The notes below the pieces were generated by a model that had not been told where the DNA came from, did not search any database, and saw only the letters and a list, made by a program, of their open reading frames with translations. A stretch of DNA of 64,000 bases, from assembly GCF_003032475.1 (NCBI RefSeq), contig NZ_CP028369.1, forward strand, positions 3,348,001 through 3,412,000. The letters run 5' to 3'. Positions 33,373 to 41,800 of this stretch are shown here, one piece after another. Position 1 is the first letter of the stretch; every line of letters starts with the position of its first letter. The DNA comes from Streptomyces sp. P3 (GTDB lineage Bacteria > Actinomycetota > Actinomycetes > Streptomycetales > Streptomycetaceae). Made by a program: the position numbers and the translations under genes.

Positions 33373-34710
33373 CTACTGCTCCCCCCTGTGGTCCTGAGGT
33401 CCGCCCTGCTCCGGCACGCGTGGCGCGGTGAGCAGTTCGGCGGCCGCCTGCTGGAATCGCAGGACGGCCTGTTCGGCGACGCGCAGATCGCAGGGTGCGC
33501 TCCACAGCATGCGGCGCGCCGCGTCGTAGCGCTCGATGAGGAACGGGTCCTCGGCGAGCCCGTGACGGGCGACCTTCGCCTTGTACGCGTCGAGACGGCC
33601 GCGCAGCTCCGCGCGGACCGCCAGCGGCTGGGTGACCGCGCCCAACGACTCGCGGGCGCGCAGCAGTTCGTCCTCCGCCTTCTGCTCCAGGGACTCCAGG
33701 AGCGGGGACAGGCGGTGCCACTGGGCGTGCCGGCGGTACTCGGCGGCCGTCGCGAGCTGCTCCTGCAGCGCGGTGGGCGGGCCGCTGACCACCGGCACCT
33801 CGGTGGCGGCGATCTTCGCCAGCACCTCGCCGCGCGCGGCACGCGCCTCGGCGAGGGTGCGGTCGGCGCGGCTGAGGACGTCCCGCAGCCGTACCAGCCG
33901 CTGCTCGGCGTCCTGCCGGACCGTCAGCACGGCGTCGATCTCCCGGCGCACGTCGTCCAGGGCGCGTGCCTCGCGGTCGTACACCGTGGTGTCGGGACGG
34001 CCGCCGCCCGGCGCCGAACTGCCCTGCGCCGGCGTCCAGTAGGCGAGCGGGTCCGACACCACCTGCTCGCGCAGGTCGGTCAGCGTGCGGGTGATGCGCT
34101 CCAGGTCGTCGCCCGCCGGGTGTTCGCCCGGGCGGACGCCGACGGAGTGCGCCAGCCGGCGGGTGCGCTGCAGCTCCGCGGCCAGTAAATCTATCCGGGC
34201 GGGAAGCGCCGACCACACCGCGTCGGCGGCCACGACCATGTCCAGCGACGACGCGTACAGCTCGTTCATCCGGTCGACGAGCGTCGTCAGGGAGAAGGTC
34301 TGGCTGAGCTTGCCCGTGCCGTGCAGCGTCGGCGCGTTGGCCGTCGAGGCCGTCGGACCCGCTAGCGATCCGGCGACGGTGACGGACTCGCCGCGCAGCA
34401 GTTCCGTCAGCTCCGCCAGGTCCTCGCGGCTGGACCAGCGGCGGCGCGAGCGGATCTCGCGGGCGCCGCGCAGGGCGGCCGTGTACGCGTCGAAGTACGC
34501 CCACAGCAGGGTGATCGACGTCTCCGCGGACGCCCAGCGCTCCTTGGTGACGCCGGTGAGCTCGGCGCCCTCGAGGAGTCTGCGGCCCGCGTGGTCCTGC
34601 AGGGCGAGAAGCGAGGTCTCGATCGCCTCGTGTTCCGCGCCGAGCCGCGCCAGCGCACGGTCGACCTCGTCCCGGTCCATGACCGGCCCGGGGGGTCCCG
34701 TGACGCCCAT
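33373..34710 (-). CDS. Coiled-coil protein of the PknG operon
   Basis: 445 residues, almost entirely helical and charged, for example RALARLGAEHEAIETSLLAL, DVRREIDAVLTVRQDAEQRL and LRDVLSRADRTLAEARAARG. No signal peptide, membrane segment or known domain was recognised. GAGAGG seven bases before the ATG supports the start. It ends two bases before the kinase start, so it is coupled to pknG. It could be a scaffold between the membrane sensor and the kinase; that is inference from position only. The mycobacterial pknG-glnH-glnX set has no such gene that I recall. Confidence 0.8.
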   Translation of the reverse strand: MGVTGPPGPVMDRDEVDRALARLGAEHEAIETSLLALQDHAGRRLLEGAELTGVTKERWASAETSITLLWAYFDAYTAALRGAREIRSRRRWSSREDLAELTELLRGESVTVAGSLAGPTASTANAPTLHGTGKLSQTFSLTTLVDRMNELYASSLDMVVAADAVWSALPARIDLLAAELQRTRRLAHSVGVRPGEHPAGDDLERITRTLTDLREQVVSDPLAYWTPAQGSSAPGGGRPDTTVYDREARALDDVRREIDAVLTVRQDAEQRLVRLRDVLSRADRTLAEARAARGEVLAKIAATEVPVVSGPPTALQEQLATAAEYRRHAQWHRLSPLLESLEQKAEDELLRARESLGAVTQPLAVRAELRGRLDAYKAKVARHGLAEDPFLIERYDAARRMLWSAPCDLRVAEQAVLRFQQAAAELLTAPRVPEQGGPQDHRGEQ

Positions 34711-34846
34711 CGATCACCTCTCGCTGTCGTGTCGGTCCGCTGCTCTGTCCGCTGCCCGTCCTGCCCCGCCGGCCCCCGCCCGTCCTGCTCGTTCTGCCCG
34801 GTGCGTCCGCCGGCGGCCGCACCGGTGTGCCCCCCGAGGGCGGCCG

Positions 34847-35896
34847 TCAGCTCGTGCGCAGATACTGCGGCGGTGCGGGCGGCCTCGACGTGGCCGCGTC
34901 ACTGCCCAGTGTGGCCGACAGCCACTTGTCGTACGACGTCTGCCAGCCGCTCGCGCTGTACGCCACCAGGATCTGGTTGACCCGGCGTACCAGATCGCTC
35001 GCGGTGCTCTTCATCGCCACGCCGTAGTACTCGGTGGTGAACGGGGCGCCCTTGAGTTCCACCGTCGGGTCCTGCGCGGCCTGACTGGCCGCGAGCGCAC
35101 CGTCGGTGACCACCGCGTCGGCCTCGCCGAGCTGCAACCGCACCAGACAGTCGAGCTGGTTGGGGACGGTGGCGATGGTGGCGCCTGCGGCGAGCCTGCC
35201 GGCCTTCTGGTCGTCCGCCAGCCTGGTGTAGGCCGTCGAACCGGCCGCCGCGCAGATCTTCTTCTTCGCCAGTGTGGCGTCGTAGCCGGCCACGGACGAG
35301 GACTTGGGGGCGAGGACCTGCTGGCCGGTCTTGAAGTACGGGGCGGAGAACGCGACCTCGCCGAGCCGGCTGCAGGAGATCGTCATGGTGCGCACGATCA
35401 TGTCGACCCGGCCCTCCTGGATGGCCGGGATGCGCTGGTTGGTCGGGATGGCCTTGAACTGGACCGCCTTCGGGTCGCCGAGGATGTCCTGTGCGATCCG
35501 GTGGACCAGGTCGATGTCGAAGCCCTCGAGTTCCGCGACGGAGTTGTTGGGATCGCGGTAGCCCCAGCGGTAGCTGTTCTGGTCGACGCCGACGATCAGC
35601 TTGCGCTTCTCGCCCTGCCTGGCCTTGATCGCGGCGATCGTCGGACCGTCCGCGCTCGACGGCGTCAGCGTCTGCTTCTCGGGGTCCTTGCAGGTGGCGT
35701 CGGCCGCCGGGGTGGCCGCGGCGACGCCCCGGCCGCCCCGGCCGGCTCCCGCGCCGGCGGCCGGTCCTGAGCCGGTCCACGGCAGCAGCAGCACGAAGGC
35801 CAGCGCGAGGGCGCACAGGCCCGCCATCGCGCCGACTCCGCCCCAGCCCCTCAGGCCCGCCCGCACACGTCGCACACGCATCGTCACGCCCCCCAT
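34847..35896 (-). CDS. glnH: GlnH-like amino-acid-binding protein
   Basis: 349 residues. An N-terminal signal or anchor (VGAMAGLCALALAFVLLLPW) precedes a type 2 periplasmic binding fold with KLIVGVDQNSYRWGYRDPNN, ELEGFDIDLVHRIAQDILGD and RVDMIVRTMTISCSRLGEVA. No lipobox cysteine is clear. In mycobacteria GlnH binds aspartate/glutamate outside the membrane and signals through GlnX to PknG. There is no ABC ATPase or permease here, so it is a sensor rather than an importer. Its ATG overlaps the glnX stop (TGATG), with GGAG eight bases upstream. Confidence 0.88.
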   Translation of the reverse strand: MGGVTMRVRRVRAGLRGWGGVGAMAGLCALALAFVLLLPWTGSGPAAGAGAGRGGRGVAAATPAADATCKDPEKQTLTPSSADGPTIAAIKARQGEKRKLIVGVDQNSYRWGYRDPNNSVAELEGFDIDLVHRIAQDILGDPKAVQFKAIPTNQRIPAIQEGRVDMIVRTMTISCSRLGEVAFSAPYFKTGQQVLAPKSSSVAGYDATLAKKKICAAAGSTAYTRLADDQKAGRLAAGATIATVPNQLDCLVRLQLGEADAVVTDGALAASQAAQDPTVELKGAPFTTEYYGVAMKSTASDLVRRVNQILVAYSASGWQTSYDKWLSATLGSDAATSRPPAPPQYLRTS

Positions 35897-37290
35897 CACC
35901 GGTACTCCGACAGCCTGCGGCCGATGCCGAGGACCGCGCCCGCCGCGCCGAGCACGGCGAGTGCCGCGGCACCGACCGGCAGCCCCGTCATCGCGTCCAG
36001 ACCGCCGCTCGCCGCCTTGCGGAACTCGAGCCGCTCGTGCTCCAGTGCCGTGGCGAGATTGTCGTCGACGCTGTCGAAGCACGCGCCTGTCGCGTCCTTC
36101 CCGCCGATCACGAGGGCCAGCGCCTGCTCGTAGTTGCCGTGGTCGTCCTGCTCACGGGCGGCGGTGTGGCGCTCCTTCCACTCCGCCATGTTGCTCTCGG
36201 CCGATGTGACCGGCTTCTCGCCGGCCTCGTCGTCGGCGAGCTTCGCCGCCTGGGCGAGACCCTTGCCGAGGTCGGCCATGTCGGTGGTGAAGTCGTGGTC
36301 GTACTTGTCGAGCGTCACGTCCTTGCCGTCGGCCGTCACCTTCACCGTCTCGGCGCCGCGCGCCACCAGGGTCAGGTTCTCGTTCCCACGCGCCTTGAGG
36401 GAGGCGATCCGCGCGTCGTGCAGTACGTTCAGCGAGCGGACGCCGTGGTCGTAGGAGTCGTCGAGCCCGGCGCGGGCCACACTGTGACCGACCACCAGCC
36501 AGAGCAGCACGACCGTCGTCGTGGCCGTCGCGGCGACCAGCCCGTGGTTCAGAACGCGGTTCGTACGGCGGTAGTTGCGGTGCTGCGCCCAGGCCAGGCC
36601 GGCCAGCGCGACCACGCCGAGCGCGATCGCCGCCCACGGGTAGGGGGTGGCGTCCCCGTAGTCGTCCTGCAGCCGCCGGTTCTCGCTGTCGTAGAGTTCC
36701 TGGGCCGCCGGGAGCATCTCGTCCTGCATCTTCTGGTTGGCGTAGCGCAGATAGGCGCCGCCGACCGGGAAGCCCTGCCGGTTGTACGTCCGCGCGCGCT
36801 CCACCAGGCCCTTGTACTCGGGCAGCATCGTGTTCAGCTTGACGATGTACATCGTGGAGGCGGAGTCGGGGTCGGCGCTGTTGGCGGCGTTGACGAGCTT
36901 CTCGGCCGCGTTGTCGATGTTCTCCTCGTAGCGCTGCCGGGACGTAGCCGTCTCCTGGCCGCCCGCCAGGAAGCCGTCGGAGGCGGCCGTGTTGGCGCCG
37001 GCCAGCGAACGGTAGATGTCCGCCGCGGCCGAACTCAGCGGCTGGCTCTTGTTCAGCACGTCGTCGGCGGCGGCCGCGCGGTCGGTGGTCTGCCACGCGG
37101 TCACCGCGCCGAAGGCGAGGACGAGCAGGGCGAGGACGGCGCCGATGACACGCAGCCGCCCGGGCTCGGTGGTCGCCGCGGCTTGGACCCTGTCGACGCC
37201 CTCGGCGAACGCCGTCCGGCGCGGGCCGGACGGCGTCGGCACAGGCGCCTTGACCGGCGGTGGTGCCGTGCTGGTTGCCGGATCTGCCAC
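35896..37290 (-). CDS. glnX: GlnX-like transmembrane sensor
   Basis: 464 residues. A cytoplasmic Pro-rich N-terminus leads to four hydrophobic segments (VIGAVLALLVLAFGAVTAW, AAIALGVVALAGLAWAQ, TATTTVVLLWLVVGHSVARA and GAAALAVLGAAGAVLGIG). These frame two helical extracellular regions of about 150 residues (DIYRSLAGANTAASDGFLAG; GVRSLNVLHDARIASLKARG). This matches the plan of GlnX, which relays GlnH ligand binding to PknG. GTG start with GGGGGAGG nine bases upstream; first gene of the operon. The two sensor regions look like four-helix bundles as in chemoreceptors. Confidence 0.87.
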   Translation of the reverse strand: MADPATSTAPPPVKAPVPTPSGPRRTAFAEGVDRVQAAATTEPGRLRVIGAVLALLVLAFGAVTAWQTTDRAAAADDVLNKSQPLSSAAADIYRSLAGANTAASDGFLAGGQETATSRQRYEENIDNAAEKLVNAANSADPDSASTMYIVKLNTMLPEYKGLVERARTYNRQGFPVGGAYLRYANQKMQDEMLPAAQELYDSENRRLQDDYGDATPYPWAAIALGVVALAGLAWAQHRNYRRTNRVLNHGLVAATATTTVVLLWLVVGHSVARAGLDDSYDHGVRSLNVLHDARIASLKARGNENLTLVARGAETVKVTADGKDVTLDKYDHDFTTDMADLGKGLAQAAKLADDEAGEKPVTSAESNMAEWKERHTAAREQDDHGNYEQALALVIGGKDATGACFDSVDDNLATALEHERLEFRKAASGGLDAMTGLPVGAAALAVLGAAGAVLGIGRRLSEYR

Positions 37291-37638
37291 TGTTCGACCT
37301 CCCCCATGGTCATCTCCCGCCGGTCAGTATCCCTGGCGGGAGCGGTACTGCGCACCGGCCTTCACTGGATCTTGATCAGATCGCAGTCACCCCTGTCCAT
37401 GAATACGCCTGGGGCGAGTGTTCGGTTCCTTCCCGGGGGCGTGCGTCGGTTTCGGCGCGCGGGGCGTCGTGGCTGGTCGCGCGCCCGGCTTCCGCGCCGG
37501 AGCCGCGCCGCCCGCGACGCCTTCCGCGCCCTCGGCGGAAGGCTCGGCCTTCGAGGCGGGGGTGCCCGACTCCGCGGGGCGGGGGCGTCGAGGATGCCGA
37601 GGACGGGGGCGTCGAGGTCTGCCGAGGACGGGGGCGGC
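37291..37638. other. Intergenic region upstream of the glnX-pknG operon
   Basis: 348 bases. The half next to glnX should contain its promoter and includes GATCTTGATCAGATC (37368-37382), a partial palindrome. The half next to csnK holds 24-25 bp tandem repeats. No gene is evident. Confidence 0.5.
37581..37637. repeat. 24/25-bp tandem repeat after csnK
   Basis: Units at 37581-37604 and 37605-37629, each GGGGGCGTCGAGG...GCCGAGGAC, plus a partial third at 37630-37637. It abuts the csnK stop. Confidence 0.75.
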
Positions 37639-38610
37639 TCACCCTTCGAAGAAGGCGCGCGTTCGGTCCTGCGCCGCCGCCTCCGCTCCCGTCCGGTCCA
37701 GGCCCAGCAGCGCCGCCCCCAGTACGGGCCGCGCCCGCACCACGTGCGCGACCGCCTTCGGGGCGCGCGCGGCGAGGAGTTCCCGGACCCGGTCGTCCAA
37801 CTGTCCGTGGCCCGCGGTCAGGACGCCGCCGCCGAGCAGCACCGGCGTCTCCTCCTCCAGCAGGTCCAGTCGGGACAGGGCCACCGCGGCCATCGTCACC
37901 ACCTCCTGGGCCAGCCGGTCGACGATCGTGCGCGCCACCGGGTCTCCCTCCGCGGCCGTCGCGAAGAGGACCGGGGTCAGTTCGTGGCGGCGGGCCGGCG
38001 GGACGCGTTCCAGGTGCAGGGCCTCGATCAGCGCGTACATGGACGGGAGTCCGAAGTGGGCCGGAAGCGCCCGCGCCAGGTCCGTCGGTCCGCCCCTGCC
38101 GTCCGCCGCCCGCGCCGCGTGCCAGAGGGCCTCCTCGGCCAGGCCCCAGCCGCCGCCCCAGTCGCCGGACATGCGGCCCAGGGCCGGGAAGCGGGCGGTG
38201 CGGCCGTCGGGGCGCATGCCCACGCAGTTGATGCCGGCGCCGCAGACCACGGCCACGCCCCGGGGCTCGGCCACGCCCGCCCGCAGGATCGCGAACGTGT
38301 CGTTGCGGACGTCCACCGACGCGCCCCACGCGCGCGCGTGCAGCGCCGCCGCCAGGTGCTCCTCCTCCACGGGCAGGTCCGCGTTGGCCAGACAGGCCGA
38401 GACGTGCGACGCCGCCGTCACCCCGGCCGCCCCGTACGCGCGCGTGACGGTGTCGGCGAGGGCGTCCATCGCCGCCGTCACGCCCACCGCGGGAGGACGG
38501 AAGCCCTCGCCGCGGGCCGTGGCGAGGACCTCCCCGTCGGCCGCGACCACCGCGACGTCCGTCTTGCTGTTGCCCGCGTCGATCGCGAGGACTCTTGCCG
38601 TCAGGCCCAC
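37639..38610 (-). CDS. csnK: CsnK, BadF/BcrA-type amino-sugar kinase
   Basis: 323 residues. ATPase fold motifs are VLAIDAGNSKTDVAVVAADG (phosphate 1), GVAVVCGAGINCVGM (phosphate 2), LGRMSGDWGGGWGLAEEALW and VLLGGGVLTAGHG. This family includes N-acetylglucosamine and glucosamine kinases, so it should phosphorylate the amino sugar released by the neighbouring GH4 enzyme. GTG at 38608-38610 overlaps the csnH stop by ten bases. Last gene of the csn operon. Confidence 0.85.
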   Translation of the reverse strand: MGLTARVLAIDAGNSKTDVAVVAADGEVLATARGEGFRPPAVGVTAAMDALADTVTRAYGAAGVTAASHVSACLANADLPVEEEHLAAALHARAWGASVDVRNDTFAILRAGVAEPRGVAVVCGAGINCVGMRPDGRTARFPALGRMSGDWGGGWGLAEEALWHAARAADGRGGPTDLARALPAHFGLPSMYALIEALHLERVPPARRHELTPVLFATAAEGDPVARTIVDRLAQEVVTMAAVALSRLDLLEEETPVLLGGGVLTAGHGQLDDRVRELLAARAPKAVAHVVRARPVLGAALLGLDRTGAEAAAQDRTRAFFEG

Positions 38611-39866
38611 GCGAGGTGCTCCCGGTTGTGTGCGATCAGCCGGTCGGTCAACTGCTCGGCGTACGCGAACTGGCCGATCAGGGGGTGTGCGAGGAGCGCC
38701 TTGAACACCCGGTCGCGACCGCCGTGCAGGGCCGCCCGCAGGGCCAGGTCCTCGTAGGCCGTCACCTGCGCCGTCAGACCCGCGCAGAGCGGATCGAGCG
38801 GCGTCACGGGGAGCGGGGTCGGGCCCTTCCGGCTCACGGCCGCCTGGACCTCGATCACCGCGTCGTCCGGGAGGAAGGGCAGCGTGCCGTCGTTGCGCGT
38901 GTTCACCGCCTGGTAAGGGCTGCCCGTCCCGGTCAGCAGCGCCGCGGCCAGGTCCACCGCGGCCTCCGAGTAGTAGGCGCCGCCGCGCTTCGCGAGGAGC
39001 TCCGGCTTCTCGTCCAGCGCGGGATCGGCGTACAGCGACAGCAGCCGGTGTTCCATCTCCGCCACTTCGGAGGCCCGCGAGGGCTTGGCGCGCAGTTCGC
39101 GGACGACCTCGTCGTGCGCGTAGAAGTAGCGCAGGTAGTAGGACGGGACCAGGCCGAGACGGTCCAGGAGCGGGCGGGGCAGCCGCAGGTCGGCGGCGAT
39201 CGTGTCGCCGTGACCGGCCAGCAGGCGGGGCAGGACGTCCTCGCCCTCGGGGCCGTGCAGCCGCACCCCGGTCTCCCAGGTGAGGTGGTTGAGGCCCACG
39301 TGGTCCAGGTGGACGTCCGCGGGTGCGACGTCGAGCAGCGCGGCGAACCTGCGCTGGAGGCCGATCGCCACGTTGCACAGGCCGACGGCCTTGTGGCCGG
39401 CCTGGAGCAGCGCGCGGGTGACGATGCCGACCGGGTTGGTGAAGTCGATGATCCAGGCGTCCGGGTTGGCCCGGCGGACCCGCTCGGCGATGTCCAGGAC
39501 CACCGGGACCGTGCGCAGCGCCTTCGCCAGGCCGCCCGCGCCGGTCGTCTCCTGGCCGACGCAGCCGCATTCCAGGGGCCAGGTCTCGTCCTGCTCGCGG
39601 GCCGCCTGGCCGCCGACGCGGAGCTGGAGCAGCACGGCGTCGGCGCCCTCGACGGCCCGGTCGAGGTCGTTCGTCGTCACGATCGTGCCGGGGTGGCCCT
39701 GGCGGGCGAGGATGCGCCGCGCCAACCCGCCCACCAGCTCGAGGCGTTCGGCCGACGGGTCGACGAGGACCAGCTCCTCGACGGGCAGCGTGTCGCGCAA
39801 CCGGGCGAAGCCGTCGATCAGTTCGGGGGTGTAGGTCGAGCCGCCGCCGACCACGGTGAGTTTCAC
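38601..39866 (-). CDS. csnH: CsnH, family 4 glycoside hydrolase
   Basis: 421 residues. GH4 features: an NAD-binding VVGGGSTYTPELIDGFARL, DAVLLQLRVGGQAAREQDE, the Mn ligand region VGLCNVAIGLQRRFA (Cys-Asn) and LDHVGLNHLTWETGV with the second ligand His. GH4 enzymes use NAD and Mn and a redox elimination mechanism on glycosides, often phosphorylated ones. In this operon it should cleave imported glucosamine oligosaccharides or their phosphates. GAGGCGG lies seven bases before the GTG start. Confidence 0.88.
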   Translation of the reverse strand: MKLTVVGGGSTYTPELIDGFARLRDTLPVEELVLVDPSAERLELVGGLARRILARQGHPGTIVTTNDLDRAVEGADAVLLQLRVGGQAAREQDETWPLECGCVGQETTGAGGLAKALRTVPVVLDIAERVRRANPDAWIIDFTNPVGIVTRALLQAGHKAVGLCNVAIGLQRRFAALLDVAPADVHLDHVGLNHLTWETGVRLHGPEGEDVLPRLLAGHGDTIAADLRLPRPLLDRLGLVPSYYLRYFYAHDEVVRELRAKPSRASEVAEMEHRLLSLYADPALDEKPELLAKRGGAYYSEAAVDLAAALLTGTGSPYQAVNTRNDGTLPFLPDDAVIEVQAAVSRKGPTPLPVTPLDPLCAGLTAQVTAYEDLALRAALHGGRDRVFKALLAHPLIGQFAYAEQLTDRLIAHNREHLAWA

Positions 39867-39955
39867 TTCGAGCCGCCTCGCTTCGCTGTGCCGGGGTCGG
39901 CGATCATCGGCCGGGGGTACGGGGGTTGTTCCCCGTGAGGACTGCGCATGCCTTG

Positions 39956-40861
39956 TTAACCCTTCACTCCGGTGAGGGTGACACCTTCGACGAACGCCTT
40001 CTGCGCGAAGAAGAACACGAGGATCACGGGGGCCATGACCAGCACGGTGGCCGCCATGGTGAGGTTCCAGTCGGTGTGGTGCGCTCCCTTGAAGGACTCC
40101 AGGGCGTAGGAGAGGGTCCACGCGTCCGGGTTCTCGGAGGCGTAGATCTGCGGGCCGAAGTAGTCGTTCCAGGCGGCGAAGAACTGGAAGAGGGCCACGG
40201 CGGCGATGCCGGGCTTGGCCATCGGCAGGACGACCTTCAGCAGGGTGCGCAGGTCGCCGCAGCCGTCCACCTTCGCCGCGTCCAGGTACTCGCCCGGGAT
40301 GGTCAGCAGGAACTGGCGCAGCAGGAAGATCGAGAAGGCGTCGCCGAACGCCAGCGGGATGATCAACGGCCACAGGGTGCCGGACAGGTCGAGCTGCTTG
40401 GCCCAGAACAGGTACATCGGGATGACGACCACCTGCGGGGGCAGCATCATCATCGAGATCACCAGCATGAGCGTCAGGTTCCGGCCCCGGAAGCGGAACT
40501 TGGCCAGCGCGTAGGCGACCGGGATCGACGACACCACGGTGAGGACGGTCCCGAGGCCGGCGTAGATCAGCGTGTTGCGCCACCAGGTGAGGAAGCCCGG
40601 GGTGTCGAAGACCTTCCGGTAGTTGGCCCATTCCCAGGTGTGCGGGATCAGGTCCCGGCTGAGCGCCTGCGAGTCGCTCATCAGGGAGGTCAGGAACACG
40701 AACACGAACGGGAGGGTGAAGAAGAGCGCGGCGGCGACGCCGAGGGAGTGCACCGCGATCCATTCCAGCAGCGCCCTGCGGCGGGCGGTGCGCTCGGCGG
40801 GCGTGGCGCGTGCCGTCAACTCCGCCGGACGGTCGAGTACTTGCGTCATGGGGTCAGTCAC
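39956..40861 (-). CDS. csnG: CsnG, MalG-type ABC sugar permease
   Basis: 301 residues with six transmembrane helices (for example LGVAAALFFTLPFVFVFLTS, LMLVISMMMLPPQVVVIPMY) and the EAA loop EYLDAAKVDGCGDLRTLLKV, which contacts the ATPase. It forms the channel with CsnF. The GTG at 40859-40861 overlaps the csnF stop by eight bases; an ATG 12 bases inside is an alternative. No ATPase gene is present, so, as in other Streptomyces CUT1 systems, a shared MsiK-type ATPase elsewhere probably powers uptake. Confidence 0.9.
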   Translation of the reverse strand: MTDPMTQVLDRPAELTARATPAERTARRRALLEWIAVHSLGVAAALFFTLPFVFVFLTSLMSDSQALSRDLIPHTWEWANYRKVFDTPGFLTWWRNTLIYAGLGTVLTVVSSIPVAYALAKFRFRGRNLTLMLVISMMMLPPQVVVIPMYLFWAKQLDLSGTLWPLIIPLAFGDAFSIFLLRQFLLTIPGEYLDAAKVDGCGDLRTLLKVVLPMAKPGIAAVALFQFFAAWNDYFGPQIYASENPDAWTLSYALESFKGAHHTDWNLTMAATVLVMAPVILVFFFAQKAFVEGVTLTGVKG

Positions 40862-41798
40862 CTGCCTGGAGGAGCCCGCCCCGGCGCCGCATCAGCAGCG
40901 CGGTGAACGCCATCGACAGGGCGAACAGGACCAGGGCCACGACGCACGCCGAGCCGTAGTCGAAGCGCTGGAAGCCGAGGTTGTAGACGAGCTGGGGGAG
41001 GGTGAGGGTGGAGTGCTCCGGGTAACCGGGCTCGAACATGGTGCCCGCGCCCTGGATCACGCCCGAGGCGACCTTTCCGGCGACCAGGGGCTGGGTGTAG
41101 CACTGCATCGCCGCGATCACGCCGGTCACGACCGCGAACATGATGATCGGCGAGATGTTGGGGAGGGTGACGAACCGGAACCGCTGCCACGCCGAGGCGC
41201 CGTCCAGTTCGGCTGCCTCGTACTGCTCCTTCGGCACGTCGAGCAGGGCGGCCATGAAGATGACCATCAGGTCGCCGACCCCCCACAGGAACATCAGGGT
41301 GAGCGCGGGCTTGGACCAGTCCGGGTCGTTGAACCAGCCCGGTGCCGGGATGCCGACGTTCTCCAGCAGCGAGTTGACGGGGCCGGTGCCGGGGTTGAGC
41401 AGGAACGCGAAGGCCATGGTCGCCGCCACCGGCGGGGCGAGGTAGGGCAGGTAGAACAGGGTGCGGAAGACTCCGGTGCCGGTCTTGATCTTCGTGATCA
41501 GCATGCCGATCCCGAGCCCGAACAGCACTCGCAGGGTCACCATGATCACGACCAGCCACAGGGTGTTGCGCAGCGCCGGCCAGAAGAAGGGGTAGTGCTC
41601 GAAGACGTACGTCCAGTTCTTCGTGCCGCTCCAGGTCGGCGGCCGGAAGCCGTCGTAGTGCATGAACGAGAAGTAGACGGTGGAGATCATCGGGTACGCG
41701 AAGAAGACCGCGAAGCCGATCAGCCAGGGCGAGAGGAAGGCGAGCGTGCGCAGGGCCGAGCGCCGGTGCTTCGCCCTCAGCGTATGGGTCGTCGCCAT
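40854..41798 (-). CDS. csnF: CsnF, MalF-type ABC sugar permease
   Basis: 314 residues, six transmembrane helices (TLAFLSPWLIGFAVFFAYPM; LVVIMVTLRVLFGLGIGMLI). The EAA loop is EQYEAAELDGASAWQRFRFV. It pairs with CsnG to move sugars delivered by CsnE. The ATG at 41796-41798 lies two bases after the csnE stop. Confidence 0.9.
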   Translation of the reverse strand: MATTHTLRAKHRRSALRTLAFLSPWLIGFAVFFAYPMISTVYFSFMHYDGFRPPTWSGTKNWTYVFEHYPFFWPALRNTLWLVVIMVTLRVLFGLGIGMLITKIKTGTGVFRTLFYLPYLAPPVAATMAFAFLLNPGTGPVNSLLENVGIPAPGWFNDPDWSKPALTLMFLWGVGDLMVIFMAALLDVPKEQYEAAELDGASAWQRFRFVTLPNISPIIMFAVVTGVIAAMQCYTQPLVAGKVASGVIQGAGTMFEPGYPEHSTLTLPQLVYNLGFQRFDYGSACVVALVLFALSMAFTALLMRRRGGLLQAGD

Positions 41799-41800
41799 CG

